From assembly GCA_013399875.1 (NCBI GenBank), contig VXAZ01003899.1, positions 1,101,817 to 1,165,816 of the forward strand: a stretch of DNA of 64,000 nt, written 5' to 3'. Origin of the DNA: Gymnorhina tibicen. Lineage: Eukaryota; Chordata; Aves; Passeriformes; Artamidae. The first letter of the stretch is position 1. Each line of letters begins with the position of its first letter. This document shows positions 38,901-54,082 of this stretch, in pieces. The notes under the pieces were generated by a model. It had not been told where the DNA came from and ran no database searches. It worked only from the letters and a program-made list of their open reading frames with translations. Both the position numbers and the translations under genes were made by a program.

Positions 38901-41690
38901 AAGAGTGCAGCTTTCCAGCTGTTTTTGACAAAGTCCAGAGTGCTGCCAAAAGAGGCAGTTCAGCCCCAGCCCTCCTGCCCCAGCCCCGTCCCTTGCTGTT
39001 GGCAAGTGGCACCAGCAGTGTGCTCTGAGTGACACCAGCCCGCCAGTCCAGCTGGGACCAAACCTTGTACCGGGCTGGCCCAGCTGCCAGGCAGGAGCTT
39101 TGGTGATCCAGCTAACACAGAGCTGCTGGAGCTGGCACAAAGGGAGGGAGAGCAGCAGCAGTGTGGAGCCAGGGGCAGGGAAGGCAGCAGTGTTGGGCTG
39201 ATGACAACCAGTGATGAAAATGAGACTCCAAACTAAGACTGTGACAGCCTTTGTATATGAATGAACTCCTTCACAGCTGGCTACGGCACTCTCTGAGTGA
39301 TCACAAAGACTCTCTTCCTTTACCAAACATGGTTTTTGGCCAAGTCTATCCTGCATTTTGGCAGGTGACACACGCAGGCTGCACTTACAGGTATAACCCC
39401 ATGAAGCTGTGCATCACTTTGATGAAAATGAGGTGCTTTATAAACATGAATGCATTTTAAGTCAAAGCTGTCAATCTTCTGTGGAAGTGACATCAGTCAG
39501 CTCCTTTTGGGGAGGGACAGGGCGGTTCAGCAGTGGCTGCTCCCAGCAACGAGCTCAGTTGGAGCTAAGGCAGGGCTGACTTGTGCTGCCAAATGAAGGC
39601 AATATTTTGCCTGTAAATCTCAGCTCTGATAAATAATCAAAAGAAAAAGCTCTCAATGTAGGCATCATTACTGAGACACTTGGAAAAGGGGGCCTTTTGG
39701 AAAAGTCTGGATCTGAGGCTTGCTGCTTGTCAGAACCACCGATTAACCTGAGTGCATCTCCATGCTGAGGCATCCCAGCTTCTGGGAAGGAAAGAGCAGG
39801 GGCTGAGCAGAGTAGGGAGGAACTTCTGAATCAGGGTTGTATTTCTGCACGCTGAGGGAAATAGTGTAAACGTCACAGTAATAAAATAAAATGGGGTTAT
39901 ATCCAGTCAAATGAAGGGATAAAGGCATTCCAGCCCTACACATTACAACCCATGTTTTTCCTTTTAGAAAATGTAAGCACACTCTTCTGTAGCTCAGGTA
40001 GGCTTCTTGCTGTCTTTTACTGTAAGTTAAAAATTGTGACTAACTTTCTTTAAGCACAACACTGAACAGTCTGTAGTCTACTCTATTAAAGTGAATTTAA
40101 TTGATATAAGTGAGAACACAGCATGCTTCCTAGTATTACCTAACTTAATTTTTCTGTGGGCTGCCTATCAGTGCCGAGTGTTACATCACACACTCCCACT
40201 TCTTGCTCGGATCCTGGCCCCCTGCTTTGATACCTCTGCAGTGCTGTTTTCCAGCTGGAAGAATTCTAGTATGACTTTCTAACTTCCAGAACACTTATAC
40301 CAAATGGCTACTCAAAAATATCTGCAGACTTCCATGTCCACAGTTTAACAGAACTTTAAAAAACCACCTTGCCCTTGTAGAAAAGAAAATGATAGAAAAT
40401 GGGGCTAGGCTGAATAAATGAATCAGTTTAACTTCTGAAAGAAAAAGAGGTTTCTATTCTCCCTACTTGCTTTCAGATGGCTGACTTCCATAATGCTCTC
40501 TATAGACATCACTTGGATTTCCACACCTTTCCTCAGTTTTAAACTTTCCATTACTTCCACAGAAAAAAGCTCTGTCCAAGGCTTAAATTAAATAAGAATT
40601 ACTTCTGAGTGAAAAAAACCCCCAAGGACCTTTCTTACAAATTTTCATAAGATCTTAAATGCCCTAGAAGCAATGTTAGAGCACTTGAGGTTGATAGACA
40701 CCGAAGAGATTAAAAGTCACTGGAGTTAAACTGAAAACAAAACTTTTTCATAAATTACACTTTCAAAAATTAGCATCAGATGCTAATTGGAGAAGATTGT
40801 AGGGAAAAATGATTTTCACTATCCAATCCAAAACTTCATCTGACGTAATTTCCTTCTAAAAAATCCTGTTACATATCTGCAATAACAACAAATAAAGATG
40901 ATAAAAAGTAGCCTCAATGCTTTAAATAGTAATTTAAGAACAAGCAGCAGAAGTATTTCTTTAAACAGCGTACACTAACAATACTCAAAGTAATGGTGTT
41001 CCTCTGTATATTTCTGTCTGGATCTAGCTTATTCCCCAAACAGTTTCAGTCATTTTGAAACACAGCAAAAATAGAAAAACACTGAGTTCCTACTTGCAAA
41101 ATATTATCAAAATATTATCAAAAAGCCACAGGAAAATCTCTGAGATGTTTCTTAAGAGAAAATTTGATCTTACAGAAAGCCAGCACTGCTTCTTATGGCT
41201 TGGATCCTCTCTCCTGCTATTCGGGCACAAAAACATTTTCTACACAAGTGGTGTGATATATTGTTTTTCTTTACTTCAAAATATAAATTCTAATTATATG
41301 GGTGAATAGTCATGCTCTAAGTAAAAGCACGCAGTTGTTCTGTAGAGAAAACAGGTAAGTAAAATATGATACATTTTTCAGAACATGTTTTTGATGTGTA
41401 ATGAATGCTTTGTTTAAAGTGCTTTGTAACAGCATTTTTATGAGTCTTTTGGCAGAAATTTCTTAAAACACAGAGAAATTTGAGCAGTGGAGCTGACTGT
41501 CTATATGAAAAAAACAAACCTGACAACAAACAAAAAACACCCCCACAGCCAACCCTCCCCTAAATCTTACCCAGTGCTGTCTCCCAGGAAATTGTGACAG
41601 ATTCTGTGAGAAACACAGGTCCTGTGCACATTAGAAATTCCTTCCTGGAGGGTTAGCAGGTGTGGGCTATGTCAAACAAATTTATTGCAG
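32971..41690. other. Intron stretch after the CpG block
   Basis: Mostly AT-rich unique sequence. A GC-richer patch at about 35090-35790 is open in several frames on both strands at once (plus-strand frames of 158 and 147 codons, minus-strand frames of 114 and 76), the pattern of low stop density and not of a gene. A POU-type octamer with an adjacent TAAT core occurs at 33388-33403. Nothing else is recognised. Confidence 0.55.
41098..41119. repeat. Two-copy tandem repeat, period 11
   Basis: Two exact copies of aaaatattatc in direct tandem, followed by AAAA. A small recent duplication in AT-rich intron. Confidence 0.9.
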
Positions 41691-44600
41691 TCTGTGCTAA
41701 TAACCAAAATTATAGAAAACCTAGATGAAAGTGCTCTGCATCCAGCTAATTTGAAGCTACCTTATGAGACAATAACAAGCTTCTAACAGTTTTCCCTTTT
41801 TTAAAATACACTAATTATGCTTAATGTTCCCTGTCGCATTAGCTTTCATGGTAATTATATTTCAAAACTTTTGCAATTAGGGTACAGTTAATATTGTGGA
41901 ATATTGCAATTATTTTTCATTGTGACACCTCTATTGAAAACTGGTGGCATAATGATCACATTGTTCAACTAAATCAGAACTGTAGAAATATGGCAAATGA
42001 ACCAATTATAGATTATTATTTCTAATTACAGATAATGCCCTTTTCCCTGCTTTGTCCAGAACAATTTCCCAAATACCCACTCTTCCTAATTTAAAAAAAA
42101 AGCCCAACAAACTGATTTCTGCACCTTCGTTTTTGTTACACACATTCTAATATACATGTGTGTAATATATAAATATACTGTACATTATCTCTTTATAACA
42201 TGTGTGAGCATGGACAGATGTGTACAGACACATCAACACACACAGAGATAATTTACAGCTGATAGAGGTTCAGTCAACTGCAGCTATAAATGTAAATAGC
42301 ACCAAGTGCTCACTCTGAGCAGGATTTTACTCAGTGACTGAGCCTTGGAGGTAACTTCAAATGCATTACAAATGCACTCTGCACCATTTCTAATTCAGCC
42401 CCACATTGCCCCAAAGAACATTTCCTTATTTCTGCTTACCCTCCCTCTCTAATAAACTCAAGGGCTTTGGCTCTCTACCCTTAAGCCTCTTGCTCAAATT
42501 TCCATCATTAAACCTACCTAAACATCAACCTCCCCCCATTTACAGCCTGGATTCTGTTTATTGATGCTGAGTGAGTTCAAGCCCTTGATAAATGACAACA
42601 GCAGAAATGCCCAAGAACTAATATATATAATTGTGAAAATTTGAGGTGCACTCTGGGGTTTTGAAGAGCTGCTTGTAATTAAACCAGTCTATAATTTGGT
42701 AGGACAGAACACTATTACATAAAAGTACTTTCTGAAAAACACAGCAGAGGAGTTGGAGAGGTACTGCTAAAAAAAAGCAGCCAGACAGGTAATAGGAGAC
42801 ATTCTGTTATTTTCAATACTTTAGCAATTCTGTGATTAATTATCATTTACCATTTGCATTCTTCATATGGAATTTTAATCAAAGCTCACTTAATTAAGTT
42901 TTCATTTAAATTACACTAAACCAGTGATAAATAAATCAACAATCAAATCACTGACTTCAAACAGAGAAGACCTTTACCAAATTCACTGGCTTGCCAAACC
43001 CCACCATCTGTACATTTCCCAGCTACCAGACTAATGAATTTCAAGGTTATATTACCAAGTGTAAGATATCATTTCTGGCCAACATCCGACAGTGGAAATA
43101 AAGCGTGTATAAAATGCTTTCACATCATTTCTGACATGAAAAGATCTGGGAACAACTTTACGTGACTCCTTATTCCCTACAATAAAGAGCAATATAAGAC
43201 TTAAGTAAAACTCCTCCAAAGATTATTTCAGGCAGAAATCTGAAAATTGCAAATCTCAGCTTATTTAATACTGTGTAGTAAGGTTTTTTTAAGAGCAATT
43301 GCCTGAACAATGAGCACATTTTCAAAATGAACTGTAACTCTCTCTTCTCTGACCCTCTGAAACTCTAAAGCTGATTTGAGTGATTAAATGACAGCTGCAA
43401 GTCATGAGAAATCTGGCACAGAATAAAATTTTTAAGAATGCCTCAAAGTCCTGCCATCACTAATGTCTGTCATCACCCACCTTTCCATCATTTCTTGGCT
43501 CGTATTAATTGATTTTTTTTTTTAAGTTGACGTGACTTATTTCTCTGGACGTAGTATTTTTCATGCTATTTTTGCTTCCATTAACTGAAGACACACAGTC
43601 TCCACCATTTGCTGGGCACTGACAAAATACAGGAGAAATAAACTGTGCAGTGGAATGTGTTTCTCCCACTCTGGGTAACACCATTTATGTACCTGTAGAG
43701 ATGGGAAGGAGAAGGTGACCCATGGGGGTTATGTTCATTTATATAGGCATATATACATGCTCTATATGAAAACCACCTCCAAACTACACAGGTTTCCAGG
43801 ATATGGATATGGACAATAACCAAACACATCTAGCAATATAAATATCTATTGAATACCTGCTGAAATATTACTGATAACAGATGCTATAATAGCCTTGAAA
43901 TAGTTCGACAAAGGGATTAAAAATAGTCATTAGTGGCTTGAAAAGAGGGATTGGTTTCTTTTCATCATGAGAAAAAAAAGTAAGTATTCAAAATAAATAG
44001 CTTTTTTTTTTCCTAAGGTATTGGTATATATAAGACCAGTGCTCTAAAATCCATCATATTTGAAAATCAACTCATCTTGAAAGATTCCTCCAACATATTT
44101 TTAACTGTCAGAATCAACCGCTTTAATGAAATAACAATTCTACAGAACAGGGGTTTTTTTTGGTTTTTGTTTTCTATGGTGTAATCCTGCCCAATTCTTT
44201 CAAAATTTTCTATCACATTACAGATAAAAGTTTTAAGGTAATGATCACCTTAAAGAGTAATGGCTTCAAGATTTTGAAGATTTAAGAAACAAAGCCAATA
44301 CTGACGTGCACCTATTTAACTGCACATCATCTCTACTGGACCCATTTTCTGGAGCAGAGAAAGCTGCAAGCACAGCTGTTAATTGCCCTGTTCTTCCTAA
44401 TGAGCATCGTTTTCTATTGGACAACAATATCTGATTTACTGACAGCTGTCAGAATTTTCCATTACTCTCTCCAGAGGATAAAAAAGGCACACTTCATCAT
44501 ATGACATGCTGGGTAATATCATATTTGAGCACAGTGATGTCCACCCAAAAGGCGCCAGCAAATTTCACTCGGGAAATTCCTTTACTTTTCTAGAAGAAAC

Positions 44601-45000
44601 ATGGATATCCCAAGTTCGATTAGAAATCCACTGCTATTTTAATTTGCTTCATTACACAGAAGTTTTCTCCTCACATGTGTTGTGTTTGTAAGTAGAGACA
44701 CAATTTTATTTCCAGAAATCTTTATGATGCAGTTTTAATTATATGCAAATTCCTGCTTAGTTGATTAGTACAATAATGCCTATGTGAGGCATAACAATCC
44801 TCTGTAATGACACAGCAGAACTCTGTGTTGCTCTGAGCCACTGATATTTAAGTATTCCCAAAGTGAGTGCCAATGGCTTTTTTGAGCTCTTCCAATATTC
44901 AAAAAAGGGACCTAACTTTGCTGTCATTAAAAACAACCGCATTATATTTCTTTTTTTTGGTCTCACCTTTGAGAAAATTCAACTTTTTTTTTCCTCTGGT
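41691..45000. other. AT-rich intron block with homeodomain/POU-type motifs
   Basis: The block is rich in TAATTA/TTAATTAA-type cores and contains octamer matches ATTTGCAT (42852-42859) and ATGCAAAT (44743-44750). This resembles conserved non-coding enhancers near neuronal genes, but such motifs are also frequent by chance in AT-rich DNA. There is no coding evidence. Confidence 0.35.
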
Positions 45001-48000
45001 GACTTAATATTTATCAATATTGGATTGCTAATGTCTCATGAAAAGGATTCAACCAAGCTCAATGGAAGTGCAGGAAGTTTGTTTCTAAACTCAAAAACTT
45101 CTTCATAATACTGTCTCTGTCTTGACTAATGTATAATGTTTGCAGAGGACCAGTCAGTAAATCTACTGTTTCAAGCTTGCTTATCAATTCATTTCAGATC
45201 CTGTAATAAGCTTTTAACACTTTCAGCTGAAAAAACGTGGCAGAAAAATTTCTTGAAAAAAATCTTAAGGTTTACATTAGGGCAACACCGAAACTATCCA
45301 TATGCTGATATGCATCAACTCTAAGTGTGAGTGGGTTTAATACCCTTATAGCAAGTTGCTTAGCAGTGAGAATTCAGCTTGGAGAATCCTTTTGTTGCTA
45401 TACATTTTGTAGTTGAGAAACAGAGATTGCCACATGAAAAGGTGCCAAAAGTAGCACTAGGCATCGAGTTAGAGGCTCAAACAAGATTTAAGAACAAATA
45501 AAAGCAGGCGAGCAGCTTCATTATGTGACTTTTGATGAATAGGGTGCAAACAAGAAATCATTAGAGAGCCTTTAACCATCATCTAATAACACGGATTAAT
45601 AAAAGCACCTGGGAGAGCTGCACGAAAATCGGTTCCCTTTCATTCCACGAAGCCTGTCAGAGCAGGCAGAGCTCAGCCACAGCTCCTTCCCTGTCTGAGC
45701 AATTTCCTCTGTGCCTGCACTAAACGTTTTCCATCCCTGTGAGCTTCACTCACGGGAATACCCAGCAACATTCACATATTGTTATGATACTATCAAATTA
45801 ACCATGTCTCAAACCTTCAACAGATCTCAAAGTGCAAATCAAAGGCGGAGAAAGCATTAAGTCTTATGAAGTGGGCAGTTTCTACAGGAGCCCAGTGGCC
45901 TGGAGAGCCACTCCAACAGCTGGGCTGCTGTGGGAGGCACTCCCTGCTCCCACCCAGGACATTTGCTCTGTGTTTGCCCTGCAGTGAGGAAACAAAAACT
46001 TAGACCTGAAAAAAGGAACACGAATCTAACAGTGGCTCAGGCTGGAGACTAATGGGGGGAGACACAGAGAGTTTTGTTAAGAAAACATATGATGGGGTTA
46101 GAAAAACTAGAGGGCCAAGTTCTCCTTTTTGTTTTTCTCTTTACTTATTATTTTGTAGTTTTGATAACACTACACTGAAAGCACAATCTGAAATAATACA
46201 ATTTCAGTACAGTTTTCTCAAATTTTTTAGATGCTTTCTCATAAAACCACCTGCGAGTATTTTGTGGAAATCAGAAATAATTGATCAGCAAAATTTTTCA
46301 CAGATTTAAACTTAATGGTCATATTTCTGTATATCCTCTCAATATAAGCCTATAATAACAAAGCATTATTTTCTGAAGAGCCAACAGCAACTTAACAGCT
46401 TTCTGTTAATCAAATGAACCTAACAGATTGGTTATTAAAAACCAGTTCAAAATTTAAGATTCCCAGGAAAAAGAGAAACTATTTAATGTGTATATTCAAA
46501 CATCTGGTTAAAAAATACCATCCCTCAAAAACCCAACACAAACCCCCAGGTATCCTACCCTTCTCCCCAAACAAAACAAACATGAAACCAGCCGTCCAGA
46601 TTTTGAATTTGTGCCTCTATATCCCTTAGGAATTTGGAAATTTGAATTGAATCTGCCTGTTCTATAAAGACAATAGCACTCTATAAACCAATCTATACTA
46701 CGCTGTGAAGAAACCACTGGATGGAGAGGCTGTTGATCCAGCAGGATCCACCAGTACTAATTTGCTGAAAGAAATGTAAATGTTAAACACAAAGCAGTTG
46801 GCATCAGCTGAACCCAACGTGACTGCTCAGCATTCCCCAGAAGAGTCAGCAGCACTGGGGGGGTCCTGGTCTCAATGAGCAAGTGCTGGAGCTCCCCAGA
46901 GTAAAACTGCCTTGATAAAGAGCTGTGAAACAGCACCAGTTGCTTTGTGACAGCGGGCTATCAATGGAAATTCTTCCAAAAAAAGAAACTGATACAAGGC
47001 TCTCTAACGCATTTGCGTTTCTGGCATGATTTCAGAGGAACTGAGGAATCAAGACTGTGGAATCCCTCCAGCTGTCAACAATAGAAAACAAAGAGAAGGA
47101 AAAGGATATTTAGAACTGGCCTGCAGTTGGAAAGCAAAGGAAGAACTAAGTTTTGTGGCCATTTTTGCATGTCTGAATGAGAACTGCTAGTGATTTGTAT
47201 TATCTCCCTTTCTGCTGTAAATCATTTGGAAGGATGGCTGTGCCACCTGTGAGATGGGCTGGCCTTCAGCTGCCGACAGGGCACGTAGGCAAGGTGAGCT
47301 TCCAGCCAGCCTCGAGTCTTTTCCTTAGATTGGTTTTGTAAGGGCAGTCCCTCGGCAGCCCTTCTGCAGTACCAGAGCCACCAGCTCTCAGCCTGGTCAT
47401 ACACCTCAATCCCCACCATCTCCTAATCCCATCATGCTTTCCAGTCAGTCTCAAACTGGAAACTTAACGTCTTGGAAATGCCTCAGTATCTTCAAGGCAC
47501 CCTGTTTTTCTCTTTGCCATCTTCTCCATCTGCAGATAGCACTCCCAGGTATAACTGACTGGCCTTAACATGTCTACTAAATTCACAGAATAAATAGTTA
47601 GGTTTTTTAAACTTGTTTCTGCCTCGTGCCTGCTTCAGACCACAAGGAGACAAACTATTCACAAATATCTAATTGAATTTTGCTACATTTTTAGCTGAAA
47701 AAAGATAGACAACAAAGAGACAAAAGATTTGGAAAACGCAGAAACAATAATGATTTTGTTTTTGAAATTTGGAACCATTTCATTTTGAAGACTTTTAAGC
47801 AAGTATTTTCACCTTTCATTTTGAGGATTTAAGTCTGTTTTTCCTTTTTTTTTACCCACACTGAAAAGTAAAACAAAAAGGTTGAAACTTAAGAGTGAGA
47901 AAAAACCTAACCCACATTTTCCTGTAGATTGAAGTGCTTCATATTGCTCTTCCTAACCAAATTTGCTAATTGGAAAGCTCCAAATTTCTTCTTTCATCCC

Positions 48001-49136
48001 TCCTAAATCTTACCAATGGCCTTTTTATTTGTTTGGCCTCCATGTTACTCCTTTCTGGTTTTGCAGCAAGTTTTTTCAGGTAAGCTGGAAATGCAGGTGC
48101 CAGGAGTTGACAAAACCTTCGTGGCAGGGTCAGGAAGGTTTTATATGCCCAGTTCCTGTCCTCAGTCTCAATACCTGAGAGAATGACTCAGAGCCATGCT
48201 CTGCTCCTTGAGCTCCAACTCCCCAAACTCCCTCCTCTCAAATGTATCAATTATTATAATTATTTTACTTTTTCAAAACTGAAGCTCGCAAGCTAGCAAA
48301 GATTTTACACCTTTCCATGTTTGCTAGTCCCCATAATTGACAGGTTTCTGTCAAGTAAAACAATTATCCACCTGTTTGCAGGAAAAAGTATTAACAAACA
48401 TGCTCAGCACTGTTGTTAGGCAAAACATCTCACACTTCATTACTTAACTGAGGAGTTAGCCTGGTGCTCAGTGTACAAAATTCCTGCTGATTCCAGTAGA
48501 ATAAGCTATTTGTTTACCCCAAAAATAATTACCATGTCATACACATTACAGATTTAGTTATTCACTACGCAATATTAAAGTCCGGATTTCTGAGTTCTTC
48601 CTGAATCCTGGATTTGCAGTTGGGACTTCCCATTTCATTCCATACTAACAACTGTTCTCCAGGTCTGAAAACTGAAGATCAAGAGAGCCTTTTCAAAGTA
48701 ACAGGGTCAGAAATCTTTTTCTTAGGGAGTATTGAGACAATACTGAACTTTTCTGTTATTACAAATGGAGTTTTTGGGGCATGGCAGTTCACAGCAAACC
48801 AGTTCCTCTTTTGCAGATTTTGAAAGATCTACCAGCACAGTAAGAGTCTCAACTTTCAGGGGTTTGGTGTACATAGGCTTCTATGCCCACACGTTATTTT
48901 TTATCATTTATAAAAAGTCATTCTCATTTTCTACAGTGTTCTAGTTATTGCTCCTAAATTAGCAGAGCATCAGGTACAAGGAGTCTTCTCAAAACAATCC
49001 AATTTCCATACCAAGTTACCGGTTTCCCTTCCTTTTGATTTTCTAGGTTGTTTTTTTCAGATCCAAACTAGGCAAGATAAACACCAGTTATCACTAGAAT
49101 CGTAAGGATGCTGTTATGGTTCCTCTTGTAGGTGTG

Positions 49137-49153
49137 TATTTATTTATTTATTT
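49137..49153. repeat. TATT tetranucleotide repeat
   Basis: Four perfect TATT units followed by tcacaaatc. Simple repeat in intron sequence. Confidence 0.85.
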
Positions 49154-50960
49154 CACAAATCATTACCCCTGACATGAATAAAAGGAGAGAAAAGCTCAGT
49201 TTCTGACAATCCCACTGTTCCAGCCCCATGACACTCAGCACAGGTGCATTAGACAGAAAGGAACCATTGTACAGGAGCGTCGTGTGAGGCAATACCTTGG
49301 TGGGGCAAGGCAGGGATCCAAGGAGAGAGGAATGACAAATAGCATCCCACATGGAGGGAAAAGGTCACTGCAATAAAAGCAACCTGGGGAACTGGAAGCG
49401 AGTGCAGTGTTGCTACAGACTGGAAGAAAACACAAAATCCAAACAAATGGAATAGAACAAGAGACAAAATTTCCTTCACGTGTGAATGTCACAGACTGAG
49501 CTGTGGAATCATTTTGGGAGCTGACAAAATGGAACAAGATTCCCTCTATGCCTTAATGTGAAACCATCTGAAAATGAACCATTTACTCAGGCCAGTAATT
49601 AACTTCTACAAACATTCAAAGTCCTCGACTTCTCTGTGTAACAATCTGCCAGAAACATAATTTATGCATATTTGCAATGTAATAGAAAAGGCAATGTTGT
49701 TTGGTTGATTTGCTTCCATGAGAAAAAAACAACCCCTCATCTGTAGTTTTAGTCCGTAATAATTTCAAACATTGTGGGAATTACAAACTCCACGGGAACT
49801 GGTCAGTTCAAGACTTGGCCTGGAGTTCCGGACTCCTTGGAGTGTTGCAGTGTCAGCTGTGCACGGGCCACACCAGGGCACACACGGCACAAGCAAAGAG
49901 CATCATCGCAGAGAGCCCCATGAAACACCACGCTCAGCTCTGAGTGCAGCCCATCTGAACATCTGCTTGTTCTCCCAAGAGAAATTTGTGTAACCCTGCA
50001 CCAAAATAAAGCAGCTGTTTAGTGGAGGAACCACAGATCTTTATTACATTCCCACTGTAGCAGAGTCTGCACAAGGTAGCTAAAGTTGAGGCTGTAAGAA
50101 AGACAAAATCCTGGTCTGCAAAAGCATTCACCAGCAGAAGATGCAGTGAGGCAGGCGCAGGAGTCCTCCTTACACTATGGCTTAGGGCATTCGAAGAGCT
50201 GGTTAGGAAGTAACAGGAAAGGATATTCTGCTTGGCTGAGCTCTATTTTCAGCAGAGGTTTCATCAATAAAGCTCTATGTGCAAACCCTTTCAGGGCACG
50301 TGCTCCAAGAGGGCAACAGGGTGGTGGCAGGGAAACACAAAGGGAAAAATATTCTGAGTAAAATGACAGAGTCCAGATTTCTTTCTGTTTATGCTGAAGG
50401 GATGTTGCAGACATGCATGGGAGAACTGCCAGGCAAAGAGTCAGGCATCAATAGGGCAAAAAAAAAAAAACCACTGAGAATAATTAGTAACCACTGATCA
50501 GTTTCTCCAGTGATGAGCTGAAGTTTCCCAACTCCTGTACTTTTTAAAATAAGACTGAATATCTTCTAAAGGAAAAAAAGTCCTAATTTCTATTGATTTC
50601 ATCATACTGTATATGAAGACAAACTCAGTTTCTAGAGATGTTAATGTGATAAATAGGTGAAATATATTTACAGTTTGCCTGATAAGATGCTAATATTTAT
50701 AATCATATTAGAAACAGGTATCAAAACTGTAAATCTATTAATGTAATTTTATAACTAGGAGTAATAATTAAGCACTAGATAAATGCACAATTTATCACTT
50801 AATAAACCAGAAGTATATGGCATATCAAAATCAGAAAATCCATAAGACAAGATATTGACTCAGATGAAAAGTGTCTCCTTGCCTTCAAGTGTTTGTAACG
50901 ACACTTATTTGGATTTATAGGGAGAAAGAAAGAAGTTATTAAACTTTCTACTATTACAAA

Positions 50961-50981
50961 ACCAACCAACCAACCCACCCA
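50961..50981. repeat. CCAA/CCCA short tandem repeat
   Basis: accaaccaaccaacccaccc: three CCAA units drifting into CCCA. Simple repeat in intron sequence. Confidence 0.85.
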
Positions 50982-53900
50982 CGGAACCTTCTGAGTACAA
51001 ATACTGCAAAATATTTTGAAAAAAATGATATCCTAAATTTGCAGTTCTCTACTTTGCAGCCCATGAAGCTCAAACAGCTTGCATACGTTCAACTCTTCAC
51101 TTTCAATCAGCTACCAAATTGTGTTGGTAGCAGCTAAAAACATGAAATGTTTTCTAAATGTTGCCTTTCCACATAAACAGCAGCACTATCCACTACGGAA
51201 GTTGTCAGGACTGTGCCACTGCCAATGAAAAGGAGATGCAGTTCAGAAGATTAAGAACTCTGTATCAAAAGACAAAATTATTAGAAAGCCTGAAAAATTC
51301 TTCCCATACAGCATGACTTACAGCAGAGAGCGTTAGCAAGAACAGTTTTAGCCTTTTCTACACACAAAGGAAAAACACACAAGCAGCATCTGGACTCAGC
51401 ATATGAAAGAAAGAGAAGAAAAAACCCAGATATTTGCTGCTTATAATTGTAGTATCCTCAGTGCCTTTCAGTTTTCAAGTGAGGTACCAAGTCTAGGCAC
51501 TGATTTTCTTGGTGCAATGACACAGAGCAGCAATATCGAGGCTTTAAGTTTCAAAAGTTTCAAAAGCTTTCCAAAGTTTCAGTTATTGGTGATCTCTAAG
51601 TAGCTGCCATGAGACAGAATAAGCATTGGTAATGAGAAAAGGCCTGACCGGCCACAGGCACTGGGCTGTGTCCCAGCCATCAGGGAAGCTGGCAGAAACC
51701 AGAGCAATATAGAGAGAAATGGAAACTTGGAAAGTCAGTGCTGCAGCTGCTTTGCTGGGGGGCTTTTATTGCTACAGGGGTTCCCACTTCAACACATTTA
51801 CAAACCTTAAACAATGAAAAGCAGCTAAAAAAACCCAAACCTCTCCAGCGCTCAAAACCGTGGTGAGCTTAAGAAAAATATGTAAACAATAGAATTCAAG
51901 TCTGTTCTCAATTCTATAGCTTTTTGTAATTCATTATCATTTTTATTACCATAGAACCTTCTGTTTGAGATTTGATTGCTGTTATTAGGAATTCATAAAT
52001 TAATAAATAGAATGTTTCTGCAATATCTTAATATCTAGAATCATGTCTTCTGGCTGAAATTCAGACATCTGCAGGCATCATCAACACAGGGTACACAGAT
52101 TAGCAGCAACAATAATATCAGTGATAGTTGCAGTAACATGGAGCTGATAGTTTAGAAAAAGCACACCCTTCGGTTTCAATGGGAAAACATTGTTCATGCT
52201 GTTCCCTTCATTTCTAATTCCAGTTCTAAGCTCTAAAACTAGACTCGGTGCTCAAGAGATGCAACAGAATGAGAATGTAACTGGACATTAAGGATTTAGA
52301 GAATTTAAGTATTAGAAACAAATTTGGAAAAAACTTATTTATTTAAAGGCCTTGCTGGTACATCCACACACTGTTTAAACAATATGTGTACACAGACACT
52401 CTTGCTTACAACCTCAAAGCTAGGCCAGGCTCCATAGCAGAAACAAACACATAATTTACTTTTAATTCGGAAACAGAAATGAAAATGATCAATCTACCAC
52501 CCTTTTTTTGCATTGCATTTGCATTCCTTATGGCATTTCCTTGTAAATACACTGAATAAGAAGTACCCTTTCTCAGGAGAATTGTATACACAGCTGTAAT
52601 GCAGGGCTGCCCTTTGGAGACAGTTACAGGAAAGTATAGGAAATAATTTAGAAAACCCAAACCTGGAACCTAAACTGATTTTAACTGTTGCTGCTTTAAG
52701 CATAATTTGACAAATTCTACAATGTAATATTCTGAAAGAGGTTCCAAAAGATGCTGCTGAAATCTTAATCATATACAGCAATTAGGACAGGAAGATGGTG
52801 GAGGAGGCCAAAATTTTCTTTCTGACTAACTGTTCCTCCGTACCTGCTCTCAGAAGTGATGCACAGAGACCAAATGAAACAAAACCAAAAGTAAACAAAC
52901 ACAAGAACAACCAATAAGCACCAGAGTAAAACGCCCTTCTCCTGGCCCCAGCTGCAATAGTGACAAGGGGAGGAAGATTCCAATTCCTTGTCTCCCTTGT
53001 TGCTGCACTTCCCCCATTACCTACTGAGCTATCAAACTCTTATTTAGTCTTGTAAGTAAACCACCGTCAATCCTTCATGAGGATTAAAAAAACAATTAAA
53101 AAATAAAGCTATGGATTCTAGATTTTTGTGGCTGCCACTGTATTTTCTGTCCTGTACCTTGGTAGGTACAGAAAATTGAGGTCTCCATTCAGTAGGGGGT
53201 GATGCTTAATCACCTGAAGGGATGTAATTACTTTTCTATAGGATTCATTTATATCTTAAAGGTGACTATACTTCTGTATTTTAGTTTGCATTATAGCATA
53301 GAAACTGGAAATACTTCTTTACTTGATGCCAGATTGTAAGAGGGCTATAAAACAAACACTTCCAGCAGAGGATCTAAAATAAGTCCTCCAGCTACAGTGC
53401 ATTAATGAAAGTTCTGGCTTCTTTCAGAAAAGATTTTTAAAAACTGGATTAAACTGCATGTAGGTGGTGGTAATTACACATTAATAATAATGAAATTCTA
53501 TAGACAGGTAGTATCTGTTGAATACAGGAAATCCATCTAGACATTTATACTGAATATAATGAATACTGATATTTTACATAATATTTCCACACAATAGGGT
53601 CATAAGCGAAAGGAGACTTATTCTTTATTTCAACTCTAACAGACAACATTAAAGTACAACAATTATTTCCTTCAAGCCAACCTGTTTCTCTCTTCTTCTC
53701 TCCTTGCTGCCAAAAACTGCTTGTGAAAAAATCAAAGCAAACCCTGTCTTCTACGCAGTGTCCAAACTACTCAGTGGGCAGATACTGTCACATTGAGCCA
53801 AATGGTTTGCATCATTCTTTCTGAGCCAAAAAGACACGTTAACACCAAGAAATGGGCACCATCCCCCTTCCAGTTAAACTTCAGCAAGTTCTTGGGAATC

Positions 53901-54082
53901 ATGACAATATCTAAACCACAGTTTAGAATTTCCCCCAAATCAAAATACTCTAGAGATCATTCTGCTTCTACTGTCTCATTGTTAGAATGGTAGAAGCTGA
54001 TGAATGTGTCCAATTAGGGATCCATTCTATGAAAACCTGACATGCGGGTAGGTATATCCTATGGCTTTTACTCAGGTTGAAA

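Noticed and set aside
54018..54032. CATTCTATG resembling a CR1 tail
   Set aside because: Upstream bases show no CR1 3' sequence, so the 9-mer is likely chance.
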